From: Clostridiales bacterium
GTDB taxonomy: Bacteria; Bacillota; Clostridia; Oscillospirales; Acutalibacteraceae
Direction of reading: 5' to 3'
DNA length: 9,539 nt
Assembly (NCBI GenBank): GCA_012511005.1
Contig: JAAZGX010000162.1
Span: forward strand, 1-9,539
Position numbers and translations under genes: made by a program. Below the pieces are notes generated by a model, which had not been told where the DNA came from, made no database searches, and saw only the letters and a program-made list of their open reading frames with translations. How positions within the stretch are numbered: the first letter of the stretch is position 1; every line of letters starts with the position of its first letter. Shown in pieces: positions 1-6,218 of this stretch.

Positions 1-33
1 AACTATAACAATTAAAAGAACGGGAGTGAAAGA

Positions 34-951
34 GTGAAAGAAACAGGAATTTCAAGGTTTGGAATTCAGCGCAAGATTATTGCAAATATGACGGCGCAAA
101 GCTGGAGCGAGATACCCCATGTAAGCTATAACTATGAGCCGGATATAACTGAATTTTATGAAAAGTACAGACAGTTTGCTGAAAAGGCAAAGGATGACGG
201 CAATATTACATTTAATACAGTATTACTGAAAACGGTTGCCGAGGCACTAAAGGCGGCGCCGAAGATGAATTCGCATCTTCATTTTGAAAAAGCACTCGTG
301 CGCGGTAAAATGACGGAGTATGAGAATATTGATGTATCTCTACCGTGGATACTTCCGTCGGGAGAAATGATGACAATAACACTCAAAGATGTTGGCGGCC
401 GCTCTATTTTAAATTTGCAGAAATACATTAATGAAATGTCTCGAAAAATCGAAAATACAAACCTTAATGACGCTATGTATTCAATATCTTTGCATGATAC
501 TTTAGAGTATTTGAAAAAAGGCAGATTTATAAAAGTAATTCTTCGTCTAATAGGCTCAAAAACCGGAAATCACAAGGTAAGCGGACTAAAAGGTAAAGAG
601 AAAAAGGAATATAGAAAAATCTCTGACGATGATAAGCTGACGCGCTATGATTTAAGGCAAGGTACCATAACAATTTCAAATATCGGCTCTATAACGAAAG
701 GGCTTTCGGGTATAGTATCAATGCTAATGATTATTCCGCCTCAAGTGACTGCTATTGGAGTTGCCTCCATATACAAAAAGCCGGTTGTTTTTACGGACGA
801 AAATGGTAATGACAAAATTGGGGCAGCAAGAGTGCTTCCCATTTGTATATGTTTTGACCATCGTGCGCTCGATTTTGGAGATATTAAACCGTTCATATTA
901 AAACTTGAGGAAATTTTTAAAAATCCGGAAACGATTTTCACATCAAAATAG
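34..951 (+). CDS. Stand-alone E2-like acyltransferase (2-oxoacid dehydrogenase catalytic-domain family), no lipoyl domain
   Basis: A 305-residue protein matching the catalytic domain of dihydrolipoamide acyltransferases (E2; the same fold as chloramphenicol acetyltransferase) along its whole length. The C-terminus shows the hallmarks: TITISNIGS (about 211-219), IPPQVTAIGVAS (234-245) and the active-site region FDHRALDFGD (274-283), with His276 and Asp280 in the HxxxD positions. Classical E2 enzymes have DG after the histidine motif; here Phe281 sits between Asp and Gly. There is no N-terminal lipoyl domain or E1/E3-binding domain, so it cannot by itself act as a normal E2 carrying its own swinging arm. 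A basic segment (about 160-205) replaces part of the usual core. The start is GTG with GGGAG at 22-26, 7 nt upstream. Its upstream partners, if any, lie outside the window. Family assignment is firm; substrate and role (CoA-dependent acyl transfer is the family chemistry) are unknown. Confidence 0.85.
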   Translation: MKETGISRFGIQRKIIANMTAQSWSEIPHVSYNYEPDITEFYEKYRQFAEKAKDDGNITFNTVLLKTVAEALKAAPKMNSHLHFEKALVRGKMTEYENIDVSLPWILPSGEMMTITLKDVGGRSILNLQKYINEMSRKIENTNLNDAMYSISLHDTLEYLKKGRFIKVILRLIGSKTGNHKVSGLKGKEKKEYRKISDDDKLTRYDLRQGTITISNIGSITKGLSGIVSMLMIIPPQVTAIGVASIYKKPVVFTDENGNDKIGAARVLPICICFDHRALDFGDIKPFILKLEEIFKNPETIFTSK

Positions 952-1040
952 AAATATATAATAGAAAAAAACGGAAAATTATAGAGAAAACAGTATTAAT
1001 ATGGTGATTTTCAATGAAAATTGTGATTAGGATGTATGAA

Positions 1041-1073
1041 AAACAGAGAAAAAATGTTGTTCTCTGTTTTTTT
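1041..1073 (+). terminator. Rho-independent terminator after the E2-like gene
   Basis: A perfect 10-bp stem (1041-1050 pairing with 1060-1069) with a 9-nt loop is followed by a run of T ending at 1073. It ends the transcript of the E2-like gene, about 90 nt after its stop codon. The A-rich bases before the left arm would give a T tract on the other strand too, so weak bidirectional action is possible. Confidence 0.85.
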
Positions 1074-1186
1074 ATTGCATTATAAAAACTAATCTGCTAC
1101 ACTAAGGAAGCTCTATTTTTAATAAAACTACTAAATAACCAAGCCCATATAAAAGTTTGGATTTATGTGCTGTTTTATGATTGTTT

Positions 1187-1195
1187 TGTTATAAA
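1187..1195 (+). promoter_or_regulatory. Candidate extended -10 promoter for the deacetylase gene
   Basis: TGTTATAAA matches the extended -10 form (TG, one base, then TATAAA at 1190-1195), about 65 nt before the start codon. No good -35 box is seen 16-18 nt upstream. An alternative is TTGTTT (1181-1186) with TAATAT (1205-1210) at an 18-nt spacing. A promoter is expected here because the terminator at 1041-1073 cuts off the upstream gene, but the exact element is uncertain. Confidence 0.35.
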
Positions 1196-1260
1196 ATCAA
1201 AGCGTAATATGTAACTTGTAATAAAGAGGTAAAGTACAACCGGTATTAAGGGGTAGTTAA

Positions 1261-2157
1261 ATGGAAAAATATTTAATTGTCAATGCAGACGACTTCGGAA
1301 TGTGTCACTCGGCTAACATCGCTGTTATGGACTTGCTTTCTAAAGGCTTTATAACATCATCCACTATTATGACCCCATGCTCTTGGGCGAAAGAAGCCGC
1401 ACAATGGGCAGGCAAAAATCCGCAGCACGCTGTTGGTGTTCACCTTACATTTACGAGTGAGTGGGGGACATACCGTTGGGCGCCCATGAACGAAAAAGAC
1501 ACCGGCTCGCTTCGTGATAAGGATGGCTTTATGTATCATAAAAGCTCAGACTTTGAAGATAATGCTGATATTGACGAGGTTGAAAACGAAATTTATACAC
1601 AGATTGAAAGATGCAAGAAGTACGGCCTTAATCCGTCGCACCTTGATAATCATATGGGTACCCTTTACGGAATTGAAACGGGGAGATTTGAGCTTCTAAA
1701 TCTCATTTTTGATATTGCATCAGAATACAAATTGCCGTTTCGTTTTCCTTCAGTATTTTTGGCAGAACAGTTTGACAACGATATGTTTGAAATTAATATT
1801 GATAAAAACCTTATCGCCGTTATTTTTGACAAATTTACAAAATACGCTGCCGATAAATGCGTTGCCTTGCCTGACTATCTCATACCGGGCGAATGGAACG
1901 GTCCGCAAAGAGACAGCTATGAAAACTATAAAGAGTATATGTTTGAGCTTTATAAAACATTTCCCGACGGTGTTACGGAAACATACATACACCCTGCCAA
2001 AGAGAGTGACGAGCTGAAGGCGATAACGGGTTCTTGGGAAAAAAGAGTATGGGAATATAAGTTGTTTTCTGACACTCAATTTCAACAGCATATTAAAGAC
2101 TGCAAAATACAACTTATAAATTATAGAGATTTAGCTAAAATGCGTAACTATAATTAA
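1261..2157 (+). CDS. YdjC/ChbG-family carbohydrate deacetylase
   Basis: A 298-residue cytoplasmic protein of the YdjC/ChbG/HpnK family: metal-dependent deacetylases of N-acetylated sugars such as diacetylchitobiose 6-phosphate (ChbG). Family motifs are all present: VNADDFGM (7-14) with the catalytic and metal-binding aspartates Asp10/Asp11, GVHL (59-62) with His61, HLDNH (127-131) with His127 and His131, and a C-terminal IHP (243-245) with His244. There is no signal peptide, so the substrate should be an intracellular sugar or sugar phosphate. The ATG is preceded by AAGGGG (1248-1253) at 7 nt. It is a single-gene unit bounded by terminators on both sides, and converges with the kinase operon on the other strand. 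The precise substrate cannot be read from sequence; chito-oligosaccharide or GlcNAc derivatives are the family-based guess. Confidence 0.9.
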   Translation: MEKYLIVNADDFGMCHSANIAVMDLLSKGFITSSTIMTPCSWAKEAAQWAGKNPQHAVGVHLTFTSEWGTYRWAPMNEKDTGSLRDKDGFMYHKSSDFEDNADIDEVENEIYTQIERCKKYGLNPSHLDNHMGTLYGIETGRFELLNLIFDIASEYKLPFRFPSVFLAEQFDNDMFEINIDKNLIAVIFDKFTKYAADKCVALPDYLIPGEWNGPQRDSYENYKEYMFELYKTFPDGVTETYIHPAKESDELKAITGSWEKRVWEYKLFSDTQFQQHIKDCKIQLINYRDLAKMRNYN

Positions 2158-2169
2158 TAGATAAACGAA

Positions 2170-2204
2170 AATCCCCGAAAATCGTTGTTTGATTTTCGGG
2201 GGTT
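2170..2204. terminator. Bidirectional intrinsic terminator between convergent genes
   Basis: A perfect 11-bp inverted repeat (2173-2183 with 2191-2201, arms CCCCGAAAATC/GATTTTCGGGG) with a 7-nt loop, extendable by a wobble and two A-T pairs to 2170-2204. It lies 15 nt after the deacetylase stop and about 27 nt beyond the kinase stop on the other strand. The bases after the stem are T-rich in both directions (GTTAATTTA on +, ATTTTCGTTT on -), with the better U tract on the minus side. It probably ends both transcripts. Confidence 0.85.
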
Positions 2205-2230
2205 AATTTATGAGCAGAAGTATTTTAAGC

Positions 2231-3349
2231 TCATTTAATTCTTGCTTTTTCTGCCGCGACAATAGCTTTCATTTCATCGAACTTTTCTTCAATATCAGCG
2301 ACTAAAGCAAACTGCGTGCGGCACCTTATAAGGTTATGCTCCGGATAATGCACTCTGAAATATGTATCACCGTTTAAATAGTCGGTTAAAAAGCGCATTC
2401 CGCACTCATATGTCATAAGCTTTGCGGAAAAGGGAAGATAGTTGATTTCCCGCTCTGTTAAAGAGCTGCCTGCCTCTGAGAGATAGCCTCTGACATAAAA
2501 CTCAAAAAGCTTTAGGTCAAGAGAAACTTTTGAAAGGTCTTTTTCGTCTTCAGCAGCCGTGTTAGCGCCAAAACGAATACTGTCGCCAAAATCATAAAGA
2601 GAAAGACCCGGCATAACAGTATCAAGGTCAACAACGCAGATGCTTTCGTGCGTGGCTTTATCAAACATAACATTATTAAGCTTTGTATCGTTATGCGTTA
2701 CTCTCAGCGGCAGTCTTCCTTTTTCTAAAAGGTTGACGAGTACGCCGGCATCATCTTTTCGCGCCTTTGCGAATTCCACTTCGGGAAGGCAAGTGTCGAG
2801 CCTGCCCGAAAGGTTTAATTCAACGGCTTTTATAAAATCGTTATACCTTGAAAGCGTATTATGAAAGTTTGGGATAGTATCGTAAAGTGTTTCAATTGGA
2901 AAATCCGCAAGCATATTTTGAAATTTTCCAAATGCTTTTGCGGCATTCATAAATACTTCCGGAGCAGAAATAAAGTCTATTGCATAACTGTTTGAAATAT
3001 AATTGTAGCAGCGCCAGTGACCATATTTTTCACAGTAAAAGAAAGGCTCGCCGTTTTTTGTTCTTATTACATTTAGGCATTCACGATTAGTATCCCCGTC
3101 TTGCTGTGCGATTTTTTTACATAAAAAGTCTGTAACTCCAAGAATATTTTCCATAAGCTGTACGGGATTTTTAAAAACATTAGTGTTAATCTTTTGTAAT
3201 AAATAAGAGTGTATCTCACCTAATTTATCTTCAAATTCAACCACAAATGTGTCATTTATATGACCGCTGTCAATAGCATAATGACCTATATAGTCATAAT
3301 TCTCATTAAACGGGTAATTAGATATTATAGTTTTAATAGCTTGCTCCAA
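2231..3349 (-). CDS. APH-fold phosphotransferase resembling N-acetylhexosamine 1-kinase (NahK)
   Basis: A 372-residue kinase of the aminoglycoside phosphotransferase/choline kinase superfamily. The catalytic loop is VTHNDTKLNNV (217-227), with Asp221 the expected catalytic base and Asn226 a metal ligand. DLDTVMPG (241-248) supplies the second metal aspartate, and LYDFGDSIRFG (251-261) follows. The N-lobe has SGHINDTF (28-35) and LLQKINTNVF (50-59), where Lys53 is the likely ATP-contacting lysine. The INTNVF and DLDTVMPG motifs resemble, from memory, Bifidobacterium NahK (about 360 residues), which phosphorylates GlcNAc/GalNAc at C1 for mucin and milk-glycan salvage. This is a proposal; drug resistance is unlikely. 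The start is TTG at 3349-3347: no in-frame ATG occurs before residue 66, and a stop lies just upstream. AAAGGA (3365-3360) is the probable ribosome binding site, 10 nt away, overlapping the stop of the preceding gene. This is the second gene of a two-gene operon. Confidence 0.8.
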   Translation of the reverse strand: MEQAIKTIISNYPFNENYDYIGHYAIDSGHINDTFVVEFEDKLGEIHSYLLQKINTNVFKNPVQLMENILGVTDFLCKKIAQQDGDTNRECLNVIRTKNGEPFFYCEKYGHWRCYNYISNSYAIDFISAPEVFMNAAKAFGKFQNMLADFPIETLYDTIPNFHNTLSRYNDFIKAVELNLSGRLDTCLPEVEFAKARKDDAGVLVNLLEKGRLPLRVTHNDTKLNNVMFDKATHESICVVDLDTVMPGLSLYDFGDSIRFGANTAAEDEKDLSKVSLDLKLFEFYVRGYLSEAGSSLTEREINYLPFSAKLMTYECGMRFLTDYLNGDTYFRVHYPEHNLIRCRTQFALVADIEEKFDEMKAIVAAEKARIK

Positions 3350-3359
3350 AAAAAACGCA

Positions 3360-3365
3360 TCCTTT
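3360..3365 (-). promoter_or_regulatory. Ribosome binding site deciding the TTG start of the kinase
   Basis: AAAGGA on the minus strand sits 10 nt before TTG at 3349. An ATG begins immediately at its last base (3360) but reads in a different frame and has no room for ribosome binding, so TTG is preferred. The site overlaps the TGA (3367-3365) of the CBM9-like gene, which suggests translational coupling. Confidence 0.6.
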
Positions 3366-4012
3366 CAAATAAGCATAAATTTCTCAAAATCATCGGGATT
3401 GTGAAACCCCAAACAAACAGATGACACCGGCGAAAAGGCAATATAATGAGGAGTGTCCGTATCGTCACCGCATTTGTAAAAGTTGGCGCTAAAATTATCA
3501 AATACAAGGTTTTCTGCCGGCTCTTTATAAAGTGTTGAAATAAGGTCAATAGAAACGAAAATTTCAACGCCCCAGAAATGACCGTTACTGTCACTGCCTG
3601 AAAAAGGCTTAACACGAGGTCTGTCATTAGCTAAAGCATATACAAGACTTCTGTTTTGCCTGCCCTCTCCGAACTCACAAAGGGAAAATCCAAGGCTGTT
3701 GCACTCAATATTTATGTATTGCGGCATTTTTGGAGTGGGGCAAAGAAAAAATTCAAGACAACTGTCACGGTATATCGGCGCGTCATTTTCAGTGTAAGTT
3801 GCTTTCGGACTTTTTTCATAACACTTTAAAACACAATAAAATCCCTCCCCACGAAGAAAAACAAGCTTAAAAAAAGTATTCGGTCTGTAAGGGGGATTTT
3901 GCTCCCAGTGGTATGATTTAAGTTCGGTAAAACAAATATCATTCATCTCATTAAGAGAGCCGATAGTTTTACATATCAAAATTTTCACCGCCACAAAATA
4001 CAAATTGCCCAT
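3365..4012 (-). CDS. Small CBM9-like carbohydrate-binding family protein
   Basis: About 215 residues from the ATG at 4012. It matches the short, stand-alone carbohydrate-binding family 9-like proteins: YRDSCLEFFL (81-90 from this start), the NFYKCGDDTDTPHY segment (177-190) and the closing FHNPDDF (203-209) are family signatures. The fold is a beta-sandwich related to the sugar-binding domain of xylanases, but this protein has no attached hydrolase and, with this start, no signal peptide, so a ligand and a location are not established. The frame stays open up to an ATG at 4078, but that codon lies between the -35 and -10 boxes of the gene's own promoter and cannot be translated from that transcript. 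Later candidates are TTG 4027 (GGAG 9 nt upstream), ATG 4012, and GTG 3994 or 3988; family similarity begins near the latter. It is the first gene of an operon with the NahK-like kinase 15 nt downstream. Confidence 0.75.
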   Translation of the reverse strand: MGNLYFVAVKILICKTIGSLNEMNDICFTELKSYHWEQNPPYRPNTFFKLVFLRGEGFYCVLKCYEKSPKATYTENDAPIYRDSCLEFFLCPTPKMPQYINIECNSLGFSLCEFGEGRQNRSLVYALANDRPRVKPFSGSDSNGHFWGVEIFVSIDLISTLYKEPAENLVFDNFSANFYKCGDDTDTPHYIAFSPVSSVCLGFHNPDDFEKFMLI

Positions 4013-4063
4013 TTGTAGAAAAGGCAAAAGCAAAAACTCCAAGTATTTGGAAATCTTTTTAAC

Positions 4064-4092
4064 ATTATACTTAATCATTACTAATAAGTCAA
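4064..4092 (-). promoter_or_regulatory. Near-consensus sigma-A promoter for the CBM9-like/kinase operon
   Basis: On the minus strand, TTGACT (4092-4087) and TATAAT (4069-4064) are separated by exactly 17 nt. That is one mismatch in the -35 box and a perfect -10 box. Transcription should start near 4057. It points away from the pyrH promoter and fixes the CBM9-like start codon downstream of 4057. Confidence 0.85.
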
Positions 4093-4126
4093 GAATATAT
4101 AATCGCTGTTTTTTAATGGAATTTGC

Positions 4127-4155
4127 TTTACATAGATGAAAAAATAAGGTAAAAT
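4127..4155 (+). promoter_or_regulatory. Sigma-A promoter for the pyrH-frr-uppS-cdsA-dxr-rseP-ispG operon
   Basis: TTTACA (4127-4132) and TAAAAT (4150-4155) are spaced by 17 nt, which predicts a transcript start around 4161-4163. This leaves a leader of about 26 nt before the pyrH ATG at 4189. It is divergent from the CBM9-like promoter, with 34 AT-rich bases (4093-4126) between the two -35 boxes that could act as UP elements or hold a regulator site. I see no clear operator palindrome there. Confidence 0.8.
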
Positions 4156-4176
4156 AATAAACATATGATTAATTGC

Positions 4177-4181
4177 GGAGG
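4177..4181 (+). promoter_or_regulatory. Ribosome binding site deciding the pyrH start
   Basis: GGAGG lies 7 nt before the ATG at 4189. The ORF also contains an in-frame ATG at 4165, but that one precedes this site and falls within a few bases of the predicted transcript start, so 4189 is the real start. Confidence 0.85.
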
Positions 4182-4188
4182 TAATGCT

Positions 4189-4893
4189 ATGGCGCCTGTA
4201 TTTGAAAGAGTTCTTCTCAAGCTGAGCGGAGAGGTTTTAGCGGGAGACACCGGACACGGTATTGATTTCGACACGGTTCTCGGTATATGCTCTGCTATCA
4301 GAGAGTGTACACAAATGGGAGTAGAGGTCGGGATTGTTGTTGGCGGCGGGAATTTTTGGCGCGGCCGCACAAGCGGTGAAATGGACAGAACAAGGGCAGA
4401 CCACATTGGAATGCTTGCAACTGTTATGAACTCCCTTGCTTTAGCGGACGGATTTGAAAAGCTTTCTGTGCCTGTTAGGGTGCAAACGGCAATTGAAATG
4501 CGCCAAATTGCAGAGCCTTTTATCAGAAACCGAGCCGTAAGGCATTTGGAAAAAGGCAGGGTAGTAATTTTTGGGTGCGGAACGGGCAGTCCTTTCTTTA
4601 CGACTGATACGGCGGCGGCTTTAAGGGCGGCAGAAATTGGCGCTGATGCGATATTAAAAGCCACTAATGTGGACGGAGTATATGATAAAGACCCAAACAA
4701 GTGCTGCGACGCCATAAAGTTTGACGAGATTACTCATATAGAGCTTTTAGGCAAAGGGTTAAAGGTGCTTGACTCAACAGCGGCTTCACTTTGCGGTGAT
4801 AACGATATACCGATAATAGTATTTAATCTTAAAGACCCGTTAAACATAGTAAAAGTAATCAAGGGCGAAAAAGTCGGAACAATAGTAAAATAG
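4189..4893 (+). CDS. pyrH: UMP kinase (uridylate kinase)
   Basis: PyrH phosphorylates UMP to UDP with ATP, the step feeding UTP, CTP and UDP-sugar synthesis; it is a hexameric cytosolic enzyme of the amino acid kinase fold, unrelated to eukaryotic UMP/CMP kinases. The 234-residue product has the N-terminal LLKLSGE (9-15) with Lys11, GGGNFWRG (52-59), DHIGMLATVMN (71-81) in the UMP-binding region, GTGSPFFTTD (131-140) and KATNVDGVYDKDP (157-169) in the ATP-binding half, and a C-terminal VFNL (211-214). Length and motif order match the bacterial family (about 235-240 residues). It is the first gene of a long operon with its own promoter; rpsB and tsf, which often precede pyrH in bacteria, are absent from the upstream sequence shown. 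The frr start is 18 nt downstream. Confidence 0.97.
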   Translation: MAPVFERVLLKLSGEVLAGDTGHGIDFDTVLGICSAIRECTQMGVEVGIVVGGGNFWRGRTSGEMDRTRADHIGMLATVMNSLALADGFEKLSVPVRVQTAIEMRQIAEPFIRNRAVRHLEKGRVVIFGCGTGSPFFTTDTAAALRAAEIGADAILKATNVDGVYDKDPNKCCDAIKFDEITHIELLGKGLKVLDSTAASLCGDNDIPIIVFNLKDPLNIVKVIKGEKVGTIVK

Positions 4894-4896
4894 CAT

Positions 4897-4903
4897 AAGG
4901 AGG
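4897..4903 (+). promoter_or_regulatory. Ribosome binding site deciding the frr start
   Basis: AAGGAGG, a full-strength Shine-Dalgarno site, ends 2 nt before an ATG at 4906 but 8 nt before an in-frame ATG at 4912. The second spacing is functional and the first is too short, so 4912 is chosen. Confidence 0.85.
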
Positions 4904-4911
4904 AAATGAAA

Positions 4912-5466
4912 ATGAAAGAAATTTATGCTCAATCAAAAGAAAGAATGGATAAAACCATAAACTCCTTAGAGATGCAATATGCGTCTATTAGGGCGGGCAG
5001 GGCAAATGCCGCCGTACTTGATAGGATTAATGTTGACTATTACGGCGTGCCTACTCCAATTAACCAGATTGCCGCAATTTCAGTTGCGGAGGCAAGGATA
5101 CTTAATATTCAGCCATGGGACGCGTCTGTGCTAAACTCTATCATAAAAGCTATACAGACCTCTGACCTTGGCATTAACCCGCAAAACGACGGCAGAGTGA
5201 TAAGGCTTATATTCCCGCCCCTCACAGAGGAAAGAAGAAAGACGCTCGTAAAAGATGTCAGCCGGATTTCAGAGGATAGCAAGGTGGGCATTCGGCAAAT
5301 CCGCAGAGATTTTATGGAGAAGCTAAAGGCTATGGAAAAAGCGTCAGAAATAACTGAAGATGACCTTAAAGTGGGAGAGAAAGAGCTTCAAAGTATTACG
5401 GATGATTACACACAGAAAATTGATGATATTGCAAAAGCAAAAGAAGAAGAAATAATGGAGATATAA
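4912..5466 (+). CDS. frr: Ribosome recycling factor (RRF)
   Basis: RRF, together with EF-G, splits the post-termination ribosome so that subunits can be reused; it is a cytosolic, tRNA-shaped two-domain protein. The product of 184 residues is the normal family length (E. coli 185). Recognisable features are the N-terminal helix with MQYASIRAGRANAAVLDRI, the YYGVPTPINQIAAISV strand region of domain II, PWDASVLNSIIKAIQTSDLG, GRVIRLIFPPLTEERR, and the C-terminal long helices rich in Lys and Glu. All key parts are present, with no truncation. It sits 18 nt after pyrH, the usual bacterial pairing, and 18 nt before uppS. Confidence 0.97.
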   Translation: MKEIYAQSKERMDKTINSLEMQYASIRAGRANAAVLDRINVDYYGVPTPINQIAAISVAEARILNIQPWDASVLNSIIKAIQTSDLGINPQNDGRVIRLIFPPLTEERRKTLVKDVSRISEDSKVGIRQIRRDFMEKLKAMEKASEITEDDLKVGEKELQSITDDYTQKIDDIAKAKEEEIMEI

Positions 5467-5484
5467 TTCTTCGGAGGATTTATA

Positions 5485-6204
5485 ATGGATGTGAAACCCG
5501 AAAGCTTGCCAAAGCATGTTGGAATTATTATGGACGGTAATGGCAGATGGGCAAAAAAGAGAGGGCTTTTACGCTCTAAGGGGCATAAGGAGGGAGCGAA
5601 AACATTTCGAGAAATAGGCGAGTATGCGGCGGATATAGGAATAAAGTATCTTACATTTTACGCGTTTTCAACGGAAAATTGGAACCGCTCGCCCGAAGAA
5701 GTAGCAGCTATAATGAACCTTTTTAGAGAGTATTTAGAAGAGGCAAAAGAACGAGAGGGTGAAAATGAGGAAAAACAGCTTCGACTTCGTTTTATAGGGG
5801 ATAAATCCCGTCTGCCTGACGATATTAACGCTCTTATTAAAGAGGCTGAGGAAAGCACAGAAAAGCATAACAGAGTTTTTATAAATATAGCAATAAATTA
5901 CGGCGGCAGAGCGGAAATTGTCGAAGCGGCAAAAAAAATCGCAGAGCTTGCGGCAAAAGGAGAGCTAAGACCTGAGGATATTAAAGAGCAAACACTAAGC
6001 GACTTAATGTACACGGCAAACCAGCCCGACCCGGATTTAATAATAAGGCCGAGCGGTGAATATCGGACTTCAAACTTTTTGGTGTGGCAATCTGCATATG
6101 CTGAATATGTTTTTACGGATGTATTATGGCCGGACTTTACATGTGATGATTTTGACAGATGTATACAAATATATGCCCGCCGGAATAGACGGTTCGGAGG
6201 ATAG
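5485..6204 (+). CDS. uppS: Undecaprenyl diphosphate synthase (cis-prenyltransferase)
   Basis: UppS condenses isopentenyl diphosphate units onto farnesyl diphosphate in cis to give the C55 carrier needed for peptidoglycan and wall polymer export. The 239-residue product shows HVGIIMDGNGRWAKKRG (11-27) with catalytic Asp17, followed by Arg30 and His34 in LLRSKGH. FSTENW (61-66) is present, and so is the C-terminal diphosphate-binding segment PDPDLIIRPSGEYRTSNFLV (181-200) with Arg188 and Arg194, then Glu207. The usual GEQR or GEMR is GEYR here, a mild variation. GGAGG (5473-5477) lies 7 nt before the ATG. Substrate would come from the MEP pathway, two steps of which (dxr, ispG) are encoded downstream in the same operon. 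Confidence 0.97.
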   Translation: MDVKPESLPKHVGIIMDGNGRWAKKRGLLRSKGHKEGAKTFREIGEYAADIGIKYLTFYAFSTENWNRSPEEVAAIMNLFREYLEEAKEREGENEEKQLRLRFIGDKSRLPDDINALIKEAEESTEKHNRVFINIAINYGGRAEIVEAAKKIAELAAKGELRPEDIKEQTLSDLMYTANQPDPDLIIRPSGEYRTSNFLVWQSAYAEYVFTDVLWPDFTCDDFDRCIQIYARRNRRFGG

Positions 6205-6218
6205 AAGGGGAGTTTATT

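Larger units (their letters stand above)
952..1260. other. AT-rich intergenic region between the E2-like and deacetylase genes
   Basis: About 309 bases without a convincing gene. They hold an AT-rich 3' trailer (952-1040), the terminator at 1041-1073 and then an AT-rich leader for the deacetylase gene, with a possible extended -10 promoter near 1187-1195 and a Shine-Dalgarno site AAGGGG at 1248-1253. I see no strong hairpin after 1075, no tRNA and no riboswitch-like structure. Confidence 0.6.

Noticed and set aside
1015..1086. A 23-codon ORF (+) starting with ATG at 1015 and running through the hairpin at 1041-1073
   Set aside because: It is coded largely by the terminator arms and T run, has no good ribosome binding site, and its hydrophobic end comes from the T tract.
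1750..2112. A 120-codon minus-strand ORF inside the deacetylase gene
   Set aside because: The plus-strand frame carries all YdjC-family motifs; the antisense frame has no recognisable domain and no start site of its own.
2231..3349. Aminoglycoside resistance kinase
   Set aside because: The fold is shared, but the INTNVF and DLDTVMPG motifs, the length and the sugar-related neighbours fit the N-acetylhexosamine kinase group better.
3325..3627. A 100-codon minus-strand ORF overlapping the end of the CBM9-like gene and the kinase start
   Set aside because: Out-of-frame shadow of the CBM9-like gene; no homology pattern or own ribosome site. Only its last codons matter, as the frame of the decoy ATG at 3360.
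4013..4078. A signal peptide or membrane anchor at the N-terminus of the CBM9-like protein
   Set aside because: The lysine-then-hydrophobic stretch is encoded largely within the promoter and leader region, and homologues appear to start later, so it is unlikely to be translated.
4098..4103. A plus-strand TATAAT between the divergent promoters
   Set aside because: No acceptable -35 box 16-18 nt upstream; the TTTACA/TAAAAT pair at 4127-4155 is better placed for pyrH.
4128..4715. A 195-codon minus-strand ORF opposite pyrH
   Set aside because: Antisense shadow of the conserved pyrH reading frame, rich in Ser, Pro and Ile as expected of a reverse-complement frame, and it would overlap the pyrH promoter.
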